From: Sphingopyxis macrogoltabida
GTDB taxonomy: Bacteria; Pseudomonadota; Alphaproteobacteria; Sphingomonadales; Sphingomonadaceae
Assembly (NCBI RefSeq): GCF_001314325.1
Contig: NZ_CP009429.1
Span: 434,501-498,500 of the forward strand
DNA: 64,000 nt
Reading direction: 5' to 3'
The notes beneath the pieces were generated by a model that saw nothing but the letters and a program-made list of their open reading frames with translations, did no database searches and was not told where the DNA came from. Positions 1 through 10,631 of this stretch are shown in pieces. A program made the translations under genes and the position numbers. Every line of letters starts with the position of its first letter. Position 1 is the first letter of the stretch.

Positions 1-1026
1 CAGGGCGACCCCGGCCTCAGCAAATTCTACCTCTGCCTCGACGACGACCTGCTGCGTATCTTCGGCCCCGACACGCTGTTTTCCAAGATGATGAACAAGA
101 ATCTGGAGGATGGCGAAGCGATCGGATCGAAGTGGCTGTCGAAGGCGATCGAGACCGCGCAGAAGAAGGTCGAGGCACGCAACTACGACATCCGCAAGCA
201 GGTCGTCGAATATGATGACGTGATGAACGACCAGCGCAAGGTCATCTACGAACAGCGCGGCGACATCATCGACAGCGAAACTGTCGACGAGGTAATGGCC
301 GCGATGCGCGCCGAGACCGTCAACGCGATCGTCGCCGATGCGTGTCCCCCGGGCAGCTATCCCGAACAGTGGGACGTCGAGGCGATGAAGGAGCGGACGC
401 TCAACATTCTCGATCTCGCGCCGCCGATCGACGACTGGATGCAGGAAGACGCGGTCGACCCCGAAATGTTCGAGGAGCGCATCCAGGCGCAGGCCGACGC
501 GGTGGCTGCGGAGAAAGCGGCGCAGGTCGACATCGACACATGGAAGGGGATCGAGAAATCGGTGCTGCTCCAGACGCTCGACCATCACTGGAAAGAGCAT
601 CTCTCGACGCTCGACGCGCTCCGCCAGGTCGTGTTCCTCCGCGCCTATGCGCAGAAGCAGCCGATCAACGAATATAAGCAGGAAGCCTTCGCGCTGTTCG
701 AGCGCATGCTGTCGAACATCCGCGAGGATGTGACGCGGACGATCGCGCGGCTCGATCTGCGTTACGAAGAGCCCGAGCCGATGGCGTTGCCCGAGCTTCC
801 CGACTTCCTGACCACGCACATCGACCCGTTCACCGGCGAAGACAACAGCGCCGATATCGATGGCGGCGACCTTGGCGTCATCGCCAACACGCTGCCGCCG
901 ATGCAGATCCCGCGTCCCGACCTGCCCGAGGGTGAAAACCCCTATGCCGAGATGGAGATCAGCCGCAATGCGCCGTGCCCCTGCGGTTCGGGGCGCAAGT
1001 ACAAGCATTGTCACGGAGTGATTTGA
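1..1026 (+). CDS. secA: Protein translocase subunit SecA, C-terminal part (gene starts before the window)
   Basis: This is the 3' end of secA. The reading frame is open from base 1, so the start, the nucleotide-binding domains and most of the preprotein cross-linking domain lie upstream. What remains is the helical scaffold and wing region, with the characteristic HHWKEHL and LRAYAQKQP segments. It is followed by an acidic linker and a C-terminal zinc-binding tail that reads [13 protein letters not shown]. That tail is the SecB/ribosome-binding Zn motif of SecA (C-x-C-x8-C-H). SecA is the ATPase motor that pushes secretory proteins through SecYEG. The gene stops at TGA 1024-1026. Identification is secure; only the N-terminal extent is unknown. 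Confidence 0.97.
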   Translation, partial: QGDPGLSKFYLCLDDDLLRIFGPDTLFSKMMNKNLEDGEAIGSKWLSKAIETAQKKVEARNYDIRKQVVEYDDVMNDQRKVIYEQRGDIIDSETVDEVMAAMRAETVNAIVADACPPGSYPEQWDVEAMKERTLNILDLAPPIDDWMQEDAVDPEMFEERIQAQADAVAAEKAAQVDIDTWKGIEKSVLLQTLDHHWKEHLSTLDALRQVVFLRAYAQKQPINEYKQEAFALFERMLSNIREDVTRTIARLDLRYEEPEPMALPELPDFLTTHIDPFTGEDNSADIDGGDLGVIANTLPPMQIPRPDLPEGENPYAEMEISRNAPCPCGSGRKYKHCHGVI

Positions 1027-1033
1027 GGCAGTC

Positions 1034-1059
1034 TGCCGCGCGCCCCAAGGTGCGCGGCA
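1034..1059 (+). terminator. Hairpin after secA, possible weak terminator
   Basis: Perfect 8-bp inverted repeat, TGCCGCGC (1034-1041) and GCGCGGCA (1052-1059), with a 10-nt loop, starting 8 bases after the secA stop. It is followed by ACCCCTTG and no T-run, so it may be a weak or Rho-assisted terminator. The rest of the 160-base gap up to the next gene shows no recognisable gene or RNA. Confidence 0.4.
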
Positions 1060-1186
1060 ACCCCTTGAAGTTACGGTAACACACCCTTGCACGAGCCCGC
1101 TTGCCAAGGCGCGCGGGCGCGATTAGCATCGCCTTCACAAGCTTGACGGCCGCGTAGCCAGACAAGCGACGCAGCAGGCAGGAACT

Positions 1187-2671
1187 ATGGGCCGCGCACG
1201 GCGGAAACGTCGCGCGCATCCGGTGGATGGCATGTTGCGTGGAAAGGGCTGGCGCATTTCCTTTTTCGACGAGATGACGGGCCAGGAGGGCGGAACGCGG
1301 TCGCCCTATCGCGAATATTGCGAGTGGTTCGACGCCGAAGACAGCCAGCGCATCCAGCACAAGACGCAGCAGGCCGAGGCGCTGTTCCGCACCACCGGGA
1401 TCACTTTCAACGTCTATGGCGACGCCGATGCCGACGAGCGGCTGATCCCCTTCGACGTCGTGCCGCGGATCATTTCGGCGAGCGAATGGCGGCGGCTGTC
1501 GCGCGGCATCGAACAGCGGGTGCGGGCGCTCAACGCCTTTCTTCACGATATCTACCACCGGCAGGAAATATTGCGCGCCGGGCGGGTGCCGACCCAGCTT
1601 ATCGCGCGCAACGACGCCTTTCTGCCGATGATGATGGGTATGGATCCGCCGGGCGGCATCTATACGCACATCAGCGGTACCGACATCGTGCGCACCGGCG
1701 CCAATGAATTTTACGTGCTGGAGGATAATGCCCGCACGCCGTCGGGCGTCTCCTACATGCTCGAAAATCGCGAGACGATGCTGCAGATGTTTCCCGAGCT
1801 GTTCGCGAAGGTCGCGGTGCGCGAGGTCGGCGACTATCCGATCAACCTGCTGAAATCGCTTTCCGCCTGCGCGCCGCCGAAATGCGGGGGCACCCCGACG
1901 GTTGCGGTGCTGACGCCGGGCATCCACAACAGCGCCTATTACGAGCATAGCTTCCTCGCCGACCATATGGGCGCCGAGCTGGTCGAGGGGCACGACCTGC
2001 GCGTCGTCGACGGGCGCGTCGCGATGCGTACGACGCAGGGCTATCGGGCGATCGACGTCGTCTATCGCCGGGTCGACGACGATTTCCTCGATCCGCTGAA
2101 CTTCCGCCCCGACTCGATGCTCGGCGTGCCCGGCATCTGGGACGTCTATCGCGACGGGGGCATCACCATCGCCAATGCGCCGGGCACGGGGATCGCCGAC
2201 GACAAGGCGCTGTACAGCTATATGCCCGACATCATCGAATTCTATACGGGCGAAAAGGCGCTGCTGCCCAATGTGCCGACATGGCGCTGCAGCGAGCCCG
2301 AGCATCTCCGCGAGGTGCTCGACCGGCTTCCCGAACTGGTGGTCAAGGAGGTCCATGGCTCGGGCGGCTACGGGATGCTCGTCGGCCCCGCGGCGAGCAA
2401 GAAGGAACTCGCCGCCTTTCGCGCCAAGCTGGAAGCCAATCCGGGCAATTATATCGCGCAGCCGACCCTGTCGCTGTCGACGGTGCCGATCTTCACCAAA
2501 AAGGGCCTCGCGCCGCGGCATGTCGATCTGCGCCCCTTTGTCCTGATGTCGCCGCAGGGGATCACCATCACCCCCGGCGGGTTGACGCGCGTCGCGATGA
2601 CGCGGGGGTCGCTGGTGGTGAATTCGAGCCAGGGCGGCGGGACCAAGGATACGTGGGTGCTGGAAGACTGA
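1187..2671 (+). CDS. Circularly permuted ATP-grasp protein (DUF404/DUF407 type)
   Basis: A 494-residue member of the circularly permuted ATP-grasp family. Family-typical segments include DNARTPSGVSYMLENR (about residues 179-194), TPGIHNSAYYEHSFLA, and a Gly-rich VVKEVHGSGGYGM near residues 385-397 that should contribute to the nucleotide site. Family members are thought to be amidoligases that join amino groups to carboxylates using ATP; the substrate here is unknown. It is the first gene of an operon with alpha-E, transglutaminase and Anbu genes. Its TGA overlaps the next ATG by one base (TGATG at 2669-2673), which implies translational coupling. The start has AGGA eight bases upstream; an internal ATG at 1232 is the alternative. 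Family and operon are clear; the biochemical role is inferred from published comparative genomics of this gene set. Confidence 0.93.
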   Translation: MGRARRKRRAHPVDGMLRGKGWRISFFDEMTGQEGGTRSPYREYCEWFDAEDSQRIQHKTQQAEALFRTTGITFNVYGDADADERLIPFDVVPRIISASEWRRLSRGIEQRVRALNAFLHDIYHRQEILRAGRVPTQLIARNDAFLPMMMGMDPPGGIYTHISGTDIVRTGANEFYVLEDNARTPSGVSYMLENRETMLQMFPELFAKVAVREVGDYPINLLKSLSACAPPKCGGTPTVAVLTPGIHNSAYYEHSFLADHMGAELVEGHDLRVVDGRVAMRTTQGYRAIDVVYRRVDDDFLDPLNFRPDSMLGVPGIWDVYRDGGITIANAPGTGIADDKALYSYMPDIIEFYTGEKALLPNVPTWRCSEPEHLREVLDRLPELVVKEVHGSGGYGMLVGPAASKKELAAFRAKLEANPGNYIAQPTLSLSTVPIFTKKGLAPRHVDLRPFVLMSPQGITITPGGLTRVAMTRGSLVVNSSQGGGTKDTWVLED

Positions 2672-3612
2672 TGTTAGGCAAGACCGCAGCCTCGCTCTTC
2701 TGGATGGCGCGCTATCTCGAGCGGAGCGAGAATAATGCCCGGCTGATCGACGCGGGCTTCCGCATCGCACTCACCCGGTCGCAGACCGCCGCCGCCGAGT
2801 GGAAGTCGGTGCTCGTCACCGCGGGGGTCGACCGTGCCTTTGTCGCGGCGCACGGCGATTACAGTTCGGCGCGGGTCGTCGATTTCCTGCTCCGCGATCC
2901 CGCCAATCCGTCGAGCATCGCCTCGGTCATCAAGCAGGCGCGCGACAATGCGCGCACCGCGCGCACCGCGCTGACGCGCGAGGTGTGGGAAGCGGTCAAC
3001 ACCAACTGGATGACGCTGACCGCGCTTTTGAAGCGCCCGGTGCGCGACGACGACCTGCCCGACGTGCTGACGGCGATCCGCCAGCAGAGCGCGCAGGTGC
3101 GCGGGGCCTTGAACGGCACGATGCTGCGCAACGACGGCTTCAACTTCTCCCTGCTCGGCACCTTCCTCGAACGCGCCGACAACACGGCGCGCATCCTCGA
3201 CGTCAAATATTATCTGCTGTTGCCGTCGGTCGCGCATATCGGCAGTTCGATCGACAATGTGCAGTGGGAAACGATCCTGCGTTCGGTGTCGGCGCACCGC
3301 GCCTATCGCTGGCTGTACGGGGCCGAGATCAGCGCGCTGAAGATCGCCGAATTCCTGATCCTGTATCGGCAGCTTCCGCGCAGCCTTGCTTTCTGCTGCG
3401 AGCGGATGGAGGATAATCTGGCGCAGCTCGAACGCGGCTATGGCGAGGAGACCGAGGCCGGACGCATGGCGCGCGCGCTGTGCAACGAGCGGCTGTCGAG
3501 CCCGATCCAGGCGATTTTCGACGGCGGGCTGCACGAATATGTCACGGCCTTCCTGCGTGCCAATGCGGCGCTCGCGCGGCAGATCGAACATGATTACCGG
3601 TTCGTGGAATAG
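2671..3612 (+). CDS. Alpha-E domain protein (DUF403)
   Basis: A 313-residue, mostly alpha-helical alpha-E protein. The N-terminus MLGKTAASLFWMARYLERSE is the family hallmark, and EREDNTAR-like and LAQLERGYGEE segments follow. No enzyme activity is established; these proteins occur almost always beside the permuted ATP-grasp protein and are thought to form a complex with it. The ATG at 2671 overlaps the stop of the ATP-grasp gene, which fixes the start; longer upstream in-frame sequence runs inside the previous gene and is a shadow. The transglutaminase gene follows 14 bases after the stop. Confidence in family is high; function is open. Confidence 0.93.
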   Translation: MLGKTAASLFWMARYLERSENNARLIDAGFRIALTRSQTAAAEWKSVLVTAGVDRAFVAAHGDYSSARVVDFLLRDPANPSSIASVIKQARDNARTARTALTREVWEAVNTNWMTLTALLKRPVRDDDLPDVLTAIRQQSAQVRGALNGTMLRNDGFNFSLLGTFLERADNTARILDVKYYLLLPSVAHIGSSIDNVQWETILRSVSAHRAYRWLYGAEISALKIAEFLILYRQLPRSLAFCCERMEDNLAQLERGYGEETEAGRMARALCNERLSSPIQAIFDGGLHEYVTAFLRANAALARQIEHDYRFVE

Positions 3613-3626
3613 GACGGAGACCCACC

Positions 3627-4430
3627 ATGCGCCTCGCCGTCGAACATACCACCCATTATCAATATGATGCGCCCGTGCATTACGCGCTGCAGCAGGTGCG
3701 GCTGACGCCCAAGGATCGCCCCGGCCAGCAGCTGGTCGGAACGTGGGCGGTCGAGGTCGAGGGCGGTGAGCGCCAGCTTCACTACACCGACCATCATGGC
3801 AACGGCGTCGATCTGATCGCGGTCGGCGGCGGGTCGCGCGAACTGGTGATCCGCTGCCGCGGCGAAGTCGATCTGGTGACCTTCGACGGGGTGATCGGAG
3901 CGCATCGCGGCGCCATGCCCTTATGGACCTTCCTGCGCCCGACGCCGCTGACCCGGGCGGGGCGCGGGGTGCGCGCGCTGACCGCGGCGATCGGGCGCGA
4001 CTTTGCTTCGGACATCGAACGCGCGCACGCGCTGTCGGCGCTGATCCTCGGCCGGCTCGCCTATCGCACCGGGCTGACCGATGCCGAGACGACCGCCGAA
4101 CAGGCGCTGGCGGGCGAGGGCGGCGTCTGTCAGGACCATACGCATATCTTCATCGCGGCGATGCGGCACCTCGGGCACCCGGCGCGTTACGTCTCGGGCT
4201 ATCTGATGATGAACGACCGGACGCAGCAGGATGCGACACATGCCTGGGCGGAGGCGCATTTCGATCATATCGGCTGGATCGGCTTCGACGTCAGCAACGG
4301 CCATTCGCCCGACCAGCGCTATATCCGCGTCGCGACGGGGCTCGATTATCGCGATGCCGCCCCGGTTCGCGGCATGCGCTATGGCGCTGCGCAGGAAAAT
4401 CTGGTTGTCCAATTGCAGGTCCAGCAATAA
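3627..4430 (+). CDS. Transglutaminase-like cysteine protease
   Basis: A 267-residue transglutaminase-superfamily protein. Its N-terminal beta-rich domain begins MRLAVEHTTHYQYDAPVHYA, typical of the bacterial subfamily linked to alpha-E genes. The papain-like core carries the expected triad: Cys168 in GVCQDHTH, His205 in ATHAWAEA and Asp221 in GFDVSNG. It could hydrolyse or form amide bonds. In this operon it probably acts on the same peptide-like product as the ATP-grasp enzyme, an inference from gene order. There is no signal peptide, so a cytoplasmic location is likely. The start has a GGAGA site eight bases upstream. The Anbu gene follows 45 bases downstream. Confidence 0.92.
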   Translation: MRLAVEHTTHYQYDAPVHYALQQVRLTPKDRPGQQLVGTWAVEVEGGERQLHYTDHHGNGVDLIAVGGGSRELVIRCRGEVDLVTFDGVIGAHRGAMPLWTFLRPTPLTRAGRGVRALTAAIGRDFASDIERAHALSALILGRLAYRTGLTDAETTAEQALAGEGGVCQDHTHIFIAAMRHLGHPARYVSGYLMMNDRTQQDATHAWAEAHFDHIGWIGFDVSNGHSPDQRYIRVATGLDYRDAAPVRGMRYGAAQENLVVQLQVQQ

Positions 4431-4475
4431 GCGGGCCGGACGATACGGCTTTCCGGGCGGGGAAAACGGGACAAG

Positions 4476-5207
4476 ATGACCTATTGCGTTGGCATGCGTT
4501 TGAACAAGGGGCTGGTGTTCATGTCGGACACCCGCACCAACGCGGGCGTCGATGATATCTCGCAGGTTCGCAAGATGCGTAGCTGGACGGTTCCCGGCGA
4601 GCGCGTGATCACGCTGATGTCGGCGGGCAATCTCGCGACGACGCAGGCCGTCGTCAGCCTGCTCGACGAGCGCACCAAGGCGCCGGCGGATCGGCATCCC
4701 TCGATCCTCGAAGCACCGTCGATGTTCCAGATTGCGACGATCATCGGCGAAACGCTGCGCGGCGTGGTAATGCGCCACAATGACGAGGGACCCGCCGCCG
4801 AATCGCTGTTCCGCGCCTCGCTGATCGTCGGCGGCCAGATCAAGGGCTCCGACCCGCGCCTGTTCCTGATCTATCCCGAGGGCAATTTCATCGAGGCGGG
4901 CGAGGATAATCCCTTCTTCCAGATCGGCGAGACGAAATATGGCCGGCCGATCATCGTGCGCTCCTACGATCCCGCGATGTCATTCGAGGATGCGGTGAAG
5001 CTGCTCTGCGTCTCGTTCGATTCGACGATCCGGGCGAACGCCGGCGTCGACCTGCCGATCGACCTCAAGGTCCACGAACGCGACGATTTCACCACCGTCC
5101 GCGAACGGCGGTTCGAGCGCAACGACCCCTATTTCGAAAGCGTCGCCGACGGCTGGGCCGAAGCGCTGGGGATCGCGCTGGCCGAACTGCCCGATTTTCA
5201 TTTCTGA
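4476..5207 (+). CDS. anbu: Anbu, proteasome-type protease
   Basis: A 243-residue homologue of proteasome beta subunits and HslV. It starts MTYCVGMRLNKGLVFMSDTR; removal of Met1 would leave an N-terminal Thr nucleophile. Asp18 (MSDTRTN) and Lys33 (RKMRSW) sit where proteasome subunits have Asp17 and Lys33, so the catalytic set looks intact. Published structures of Anbu homologues show open or helical assemblies rather than a closed barrel, and peptidase activity has been hard to show. Here it is the last gene of the four-gene ATP-grasp/alpha-E/transglutaminase operon, which suggests it processes proteins or peptides modified by the other three. The ATG is preceded by a weak GGGACAAG site. Confidence 0.93.
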   Translation: MTYCVGMRLNKGLVFMSDTRTNAGVDDISQVRKMRSWTVPGERVITLMSAGNLATTQAVVSLLDERTKAPADRHPSILEAPSMFQIATIIGETLRGVVMRHNDEGPAAESLFRASLIVGGQIKGSDPRLFLIYPEGNFIEAGEDNPFFQIGETKYGRPIIVRSYDPAMSFEDAVKLLCVSFDSTIRANAGVDLPIDLKVHERDDFTTVRERRFERNDPYFESVADGWAEALGIALAELPDFHF

Positions 5208-5227
5208 TCCGGTGACAGCGTAATCCT

Positions 5228-5300
5228 CGTCACCCCGGACTTGATCCGGGGTCCACGACAGCGCGGCCGCAATGGATCCCGGATCAAGTCCGGGATGACG
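5228..5300. repeat. Intergenic palindromic element, two-armed REP-like repeat
   Basis: Lies between two converging genes. A CGTCACCCCGGACTTGATCC arm begins at 5228, and its near-complement GGATCAAGTCCGGGATGACG ends at 5300. Each arm is itself partly palindromic around the CCGGA/TCCGG core. The same core recurs once more in this window at 10552-10580. Elements of this sequence are common between genes of sphingomonads as I recall; the function is unknown, though the fold could act as a bidirectional terminator here. Confidence 0.75.
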
Positions 5301-5307
5301 AACTGAC

Positions 5308-7272
<1,965 letters not shown>

Positions 7273-7427
7273 GGACGACTCTCCCAGTCGGTTCTCTGGT
7301 TCGCCCGCTGCGATAGCCCCGGCGCCGCAAACTGCAAGGCTACGCCAACGTCAACACCGGCAGATCGAGCGAATGAACTGACCCAAAGATGAGACGCGAC
7401 GTGTTGGCGCTGCCCCGACCGGTGTCG

Positions 7428-8921
7428 TCAGGCCCGCCAGCCGAACCCCTCGTCCAGCGCGACGATCTGCCCTTCGGTGCCCACCGGCTCGCCCCTGCCG
7501 TCGGTCAGGAAAGCGAGCATCGCGGCGTCGCTCACGTCGACATGCGCGAGGGTGCGTTTATCTTCGGGCGTGCGCGCGACGACGACGCCGGCTTTAGGGG
7601 CGCCGTCGCGGCCGTAAAAGACGGTGTAGCTTTCGATCGTCGCGGCGCCGGCATAATCTTCGATCAGTTCGGGCACCGGACCGCGCTTCGCCTCGGCTTC
7701 GTCCTGATAGTCGAAGTCCTGCGGAAAGCTGGCGGCGGCGATCGGCTGATTGCCGAGCACGATGCAATGATTGTCGGTCGCGAAGCCGCCGTTGGCGAAG
7801 AGGAAGCCGTAGCGGCCTTCCTTGCGCAGCCTTTGGGTCATCGAGACGATGGCATGGCTCATATAATTGGCGATCGGGCCGCCGCCGAAGGTCAGGCCGC
7901 CGAACACCGTCGCGGGACGGTCCCACGGCCAGCCGAGGATACGCCGCGCCATCTTCGGCACGCAGGGGAAGCAGCTATAGAGTTCGACGCAGTCGAAATC
8001 TTCGGCGGTCATGTCGTTGAGCTTGAGCGTGCGGCTGATCGAGGTTTCCATGCTGACGCTGCCGTCGTAGCGGTCGCGGTGGAGGATGCTGGCGGGCTCT
8101 TTCGCGGCGGCGCCCATGCCGACGTAGATCAGCCGCTCCTCGGCGATGCCGCGGCGGCGCGCTTCGGCGAGGCTGGCGACGATGAAGCCCGCACCCTGAT
8201 TGACCGACGAATTGGCGACCATCAGCTTCGAATAGGGGAAGGCGATCGGCCGGTTGCGTTCGTTCACTTCGAGGATATCGGCGGGAGTCGCGGGCTTGCG
8301 GATCCACGCGCCGTCGTTCGCGGCGGCGACTTCGGAGAAGCGCGACCAGATTTCGGCGCTTTCGAACTGCGCCTCCGCGAGACTTTCGCCCCATGCCGCG
8401 CGCGTTGCATTTTCGTAGAGCGGATAGACGTCGACCGGCGCCGACAGCCCGTGTTTCTGGGCATAATTGGGCTCGCGCCGCGTCGCGACCTGGCGCACCG
8501 CATTATAGCTCTTGTCCTCGCCGCTCGCCGCCTTGGCGGCGCGGCCGGCGGCAGTGCGCAGCGCCTCGGCCCCGACGATGGCGGCGAGTTTGACCTCGCC
8601 CGCGCCGATCCGGTTCGCGGCTTCGTTGAGCAGCCGCACCGGCGTGTCGCCGTGCGGTGCGGCGGACTGGTAATTGATCGCGGGGTTGGCGCCAATCGCG
8701 GCGGCGAGCGGTTCGCAGAGCTTGCCGAGATGGTGGAAACTGATCTGGTCGACGATCGCGAGGCTGTCGATCTCGGCAAGCGGCACGCCGGCGTCGGTGG
8801 CCGCGATCTCGAGTGCAGCGACCATCAATCCGAGCGAATCGAGTCCCTGGTCGGGATCGTCGGGGCGGTCGTTGACCTGCCCGACGCCGATGATGACGGG
8901 AATGCGCTCGGGGTCGGTCAT
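7428..8921 (-). CDS. Thiolase-like acyl-CoA protein (SCP2-type acetyltransferase family)
   Basis: About 497 residues, beginning MTDPERIPVIIGVGQVNDRP. It belongs to the long thiolase-like family often annotated as acetyl-CoA acetyltransferase, with a thiolase core and an extra C-terminal domain that ends EGFGWRA. Where classical thiolases carry the nucleophilic Cys in a CGSG motif, this protein reads SAAPHGDTP, so thiolytic activity is doubtful. Thiolase-like residues SVNQGAG and GGGPIANYM are present. It lies one base after the stop of the upstream enoyl-CoA hydratase gene if read from ATG 8939. The ATG at 8921 has the better AAGGGA site and is used here. A role in acyl-CoA or steroid-type beta-oxidation is plausible but not shown. 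Confidence 0.82.
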   Translation of the reverse strand: MTDPERIPVIIGVGQVNDRPDDPDQGLDSLGLMVAALEIAATDAGVPLAEIDSLAIVDQISFHHLGKLCEPLAAAIGANPAINYQSAAPHGDTPVRLLNEAANRIGAGEVKLAAIVGAEALRTAAGRAAKAASGEDKSYNAVRQVATRREPNYAQKHGLSAPVDVYPLYENATRAAWGESLAEAQFESAEIWSRFSEVAAANDGAWIRKPATPADILEVNERNRPIAFPYSKLMVANSSVNQGAGFIVASLAEARRRGIAEERLIYVGMGAAAKEPASILHRDRYDGSVSMETSISRTLKLNDMTAEDFDCVELYSCFPCVPKMARRILGWPWDRPATVFGGLTFGGGPIANYMSHAIVSMTQRLRKEGRYGFLFANGGFATDNHCIVLGNQPIAAASFPQDFDYQDEAEAKRGPVPELIEDYAGAATIESYTVFYGRDGAPKAGVVVARTPEDKRTLAHVDVSDAAMLAFLTDGRGEPVGTEGQIVALDEGFGWRA

Positions 8922-8940
8922 CTTCGTCCCTTGGGTCATG

Positions 8941-9735
8941 TCAGCGCGCCTTCCATTCGGGCTTGCGCTTCTGGGCGAAGGCAAGCGGGCCTTCGCGGGC
9001 GTCCTCGCTGCGCATCAGCGCGTTGCGTTCGATCGTGTTATGCTCCCAATAGGCGGCGTCCGACGCGATGCGGCCGTCCTGGATGCCGAGCGCGACGCGC
9101 TTCGATACCTGCACCGACAGGGGTGCGTTACCGGCGATCTTTTCCGCGAGCGCGATTGCGGTCGGCATGAGCTCGGCGAGCGGCACGACATGGTTGACCA
9201 GCCCGAACTCGGCGGCGCGCGCGGCAGGGATCGGGTCGCCGGTCAGCATATATTCCATCGCCAGCTTGCGCGGCAGTTGCTGGGCGAGGCGGAAGGCGCC
9301 GCCCGCGGCGGCGAACAGCCCGACCTTGACCTCGGGCAGCCCGAATTGCGCATGGTCGGCGGCGACGATGATGTCGCTCATCAGCGCGATCTCGCAGCCG
9401 CCGCCGAAGGCGAAGCCGTTGACCGCGGCGATGATCGGCTTCGAAATCGGGTGCGCGACCATGCCCGCGAACCCCCACTCCTGCTGCGCCTTGTCGGCGG
9501 GCTGGAGGCTTTCGCCGCGCGACAGGGCGACGAGGTCGGCGCCGGCGCAGAAGCTCTTGTCGCCGGCGCCGGTGATTACGACGGCGCGAATTTCGGGGTC
9601 TTTTTCTGCCTCTTCGAGTGCGGTGCCGATGCCGACATGGACTGCGGCGTTGACCGCGTTGCGCGCCTCGGGCCGGTTGATCGTCACGATCAGCACATGG
9701 CCGCGGCGTGTCGTGAGGATGGTGGTATCGGTCAT
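8941..9735 (-). CDS. Enoyl-CoA hydratase/isomerase family protein (crotonase)
   Basis: A 264-residue crotonase-superfamily enzyme. The oxyanion-hole segments are visible: SFCAGADLVAL near residues 61-71 and VNGFAFGGGCEIALMSD near 104-120. The fold usually hydrates trans-2-enoyl-CoA in beta-oxidation, though isomerases and hydrolases share it. A catalytic Glu is seen in GLPEVKVGLF, consistent with hydratase activity. It is the first gene of a two-gene minus-strand operon with the thiolase-like gene, so both probably act on one acyl-CoA series. The substrate cannot be deduced from sequence. Confidence 0.9.
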   Translation of the reverse strand: MTDTTILTTRRGHVLIVTINRPEARNAVNAAVHVGIGTALEEAEKDPEIRAVVITGAGDKSFCAGADLVALSRGESLQPADKAQQEWGFAGMVAHPISKPIIAAVNGFAFGGGCEIALMSDIIVAADHAQFGLPEVKVGLFAAAGGAFRLAQQLPRKLAMEYMLTGDPIPAARAAEFGLVNHVVPLAELMPTAIALAEKIAGNAPLSVQVSKRVALGIQDGRIASDAAYWEHNTIERNALMRSEDAREGPLAFAQKRKPEWKAR

Positions 9736-9811
9736 CGCGAATCTCTCCCTTTCGGGCGAGTATCGCGATGACTTGACGTTTACGTCAACTGATAAGAGCG
9801 CGAGGGGGCAA

Positions 9812-10462
9812 TCAGATCGACTGGCCGGTCTTCGCCCAGTCGGCCAGGAAGCCCTCGATGCCCTTTTCGGTCAGGATATGCTTGAACAGCCCCTTGATCA
9901 CCGACGGCGGCGCGGTCATCACGTCGGCGCCGATCTTCGCGGCTTCGAGCACATGGATGCCGTGGCGCACGCTCGCGACGAGGATTTCGGTGTCATAAGC
10001 ATAATTGTCATAAATCAGCCGGATATCGGCGATGAGCTGCATGCCGTCGAAGCCATTGTCGTCGTGGCGGCCGACGAAGGGCGAGACGAAGGTCGCGCCG
10101 GCCTTGGCGGCGAGTAGCGCCTGCGCGGCCGAGAAGCAGAGCGTCACATTGACCATCGTGCCGTCGCTGGTCAGCGCCTTGCAGGTCTTCAGACCGTCGA
10201 TCGTCAGCGGCACTTTGATGCAGACATTGTCGGCGATCTTGCGGAGGATTTCGGCCTCCTTCATCATTGTTTCATGGTCGAGGGCGACGACCTCGGCCGA
10301 GACCGGGCCGGTGGTCAGCGCACAGATTTCCTTCGTCACTTCCTTGAAATCGCGCCCCGACTTGGCGATCAGCGACGGGTTGGTCGTGACCCCGTCGAGC
10401 AGGCCGGTCGCGGCGAGTTCCTTGATGTCGGCGATTTCGGCGGTGTCGGCGAAGAATTTCAT
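9812..10462 (-). CDS. tal: Small transaldolase / fructose-6-phosphate aldolase family
   Basis: A 216-residue protein that starts [20 protein letters not shown], typical of the short transaldolase class (TalC/FSA type). The Schiff-base lysine is in NVCIKVPLT near residue 86, and the TTNPSLI and [10 protein letters not shown] motifs are present. It would exchange dihydroxyacetone units between sugar phosphates in the non-oxidative pentose phosphate pathway, fitting an organism that uses the Entner-Doudoroff route. Upstream in-frame sequence to 10639 runs through a repeat element and is not coding; the start at 10462 is fixed by homology. It stands alone between a 76-base gap and the radA upstream region. 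Confidence 0.94.
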   Translation of the reverse strand: MKFFADTAEIADIKELAATGLLDGVTTNPSLIAKSGRDFKEVTKEICALTTGPVSAEVVALDHETMMKEAEILRKIADNVCIKVPLTIDGLKTCKALTSDGTMVNVTLCFSAAQALLAAKAGATFVSPFVGRHDDNGFDGMQLIADIRLIYDNYAYDTEILVASVRHGIHVLEAAKIGADVMTAPPSVIKGLFKHILTEKGIEGFLADWAKTGQSI

Positions 10463-10551
10463 GGCGCGGAGCTTTCTTGCGGGAAGGTGATTCGGTGTTG
10501 CTGATCCCCTAGAGCAACCCGCGCGCAAAATGAACCGCCGCCACTCCGCTT

Positions 10552-10580
10552 CGTCACCCCGGATCAAGTCCGGAGTGACG
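10552..10580. repeat. Second copy of the REP-like palindrome, single-armed
   Basis: Imperfect 29-base palindrome, CGTCACCCCGGA at one end and its near-complement TCCGGAGTGACG at the other, centred on TCAAG. It matches the core of the element at 5228-5300. It lies 51 bases upstream of the radA ATG, in the gap between the divergent tal and radA genes. Confidence 0.7.
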
Positions 10581-10631
10581 GTGGTGGAAAAGGGGTGGCG
10601 TTCGTTGTTTGTTCTAGGTAAGCGCAACGTC

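Noticed and set aside
959..2770. Long minus-strand open frame of about 600 codons across the ATP-grasp gene
   Set aside because: It is a high-G+C shadow on the strand opposite a clear gene; the sequence is rich in Arg, Ala and His without any motif.
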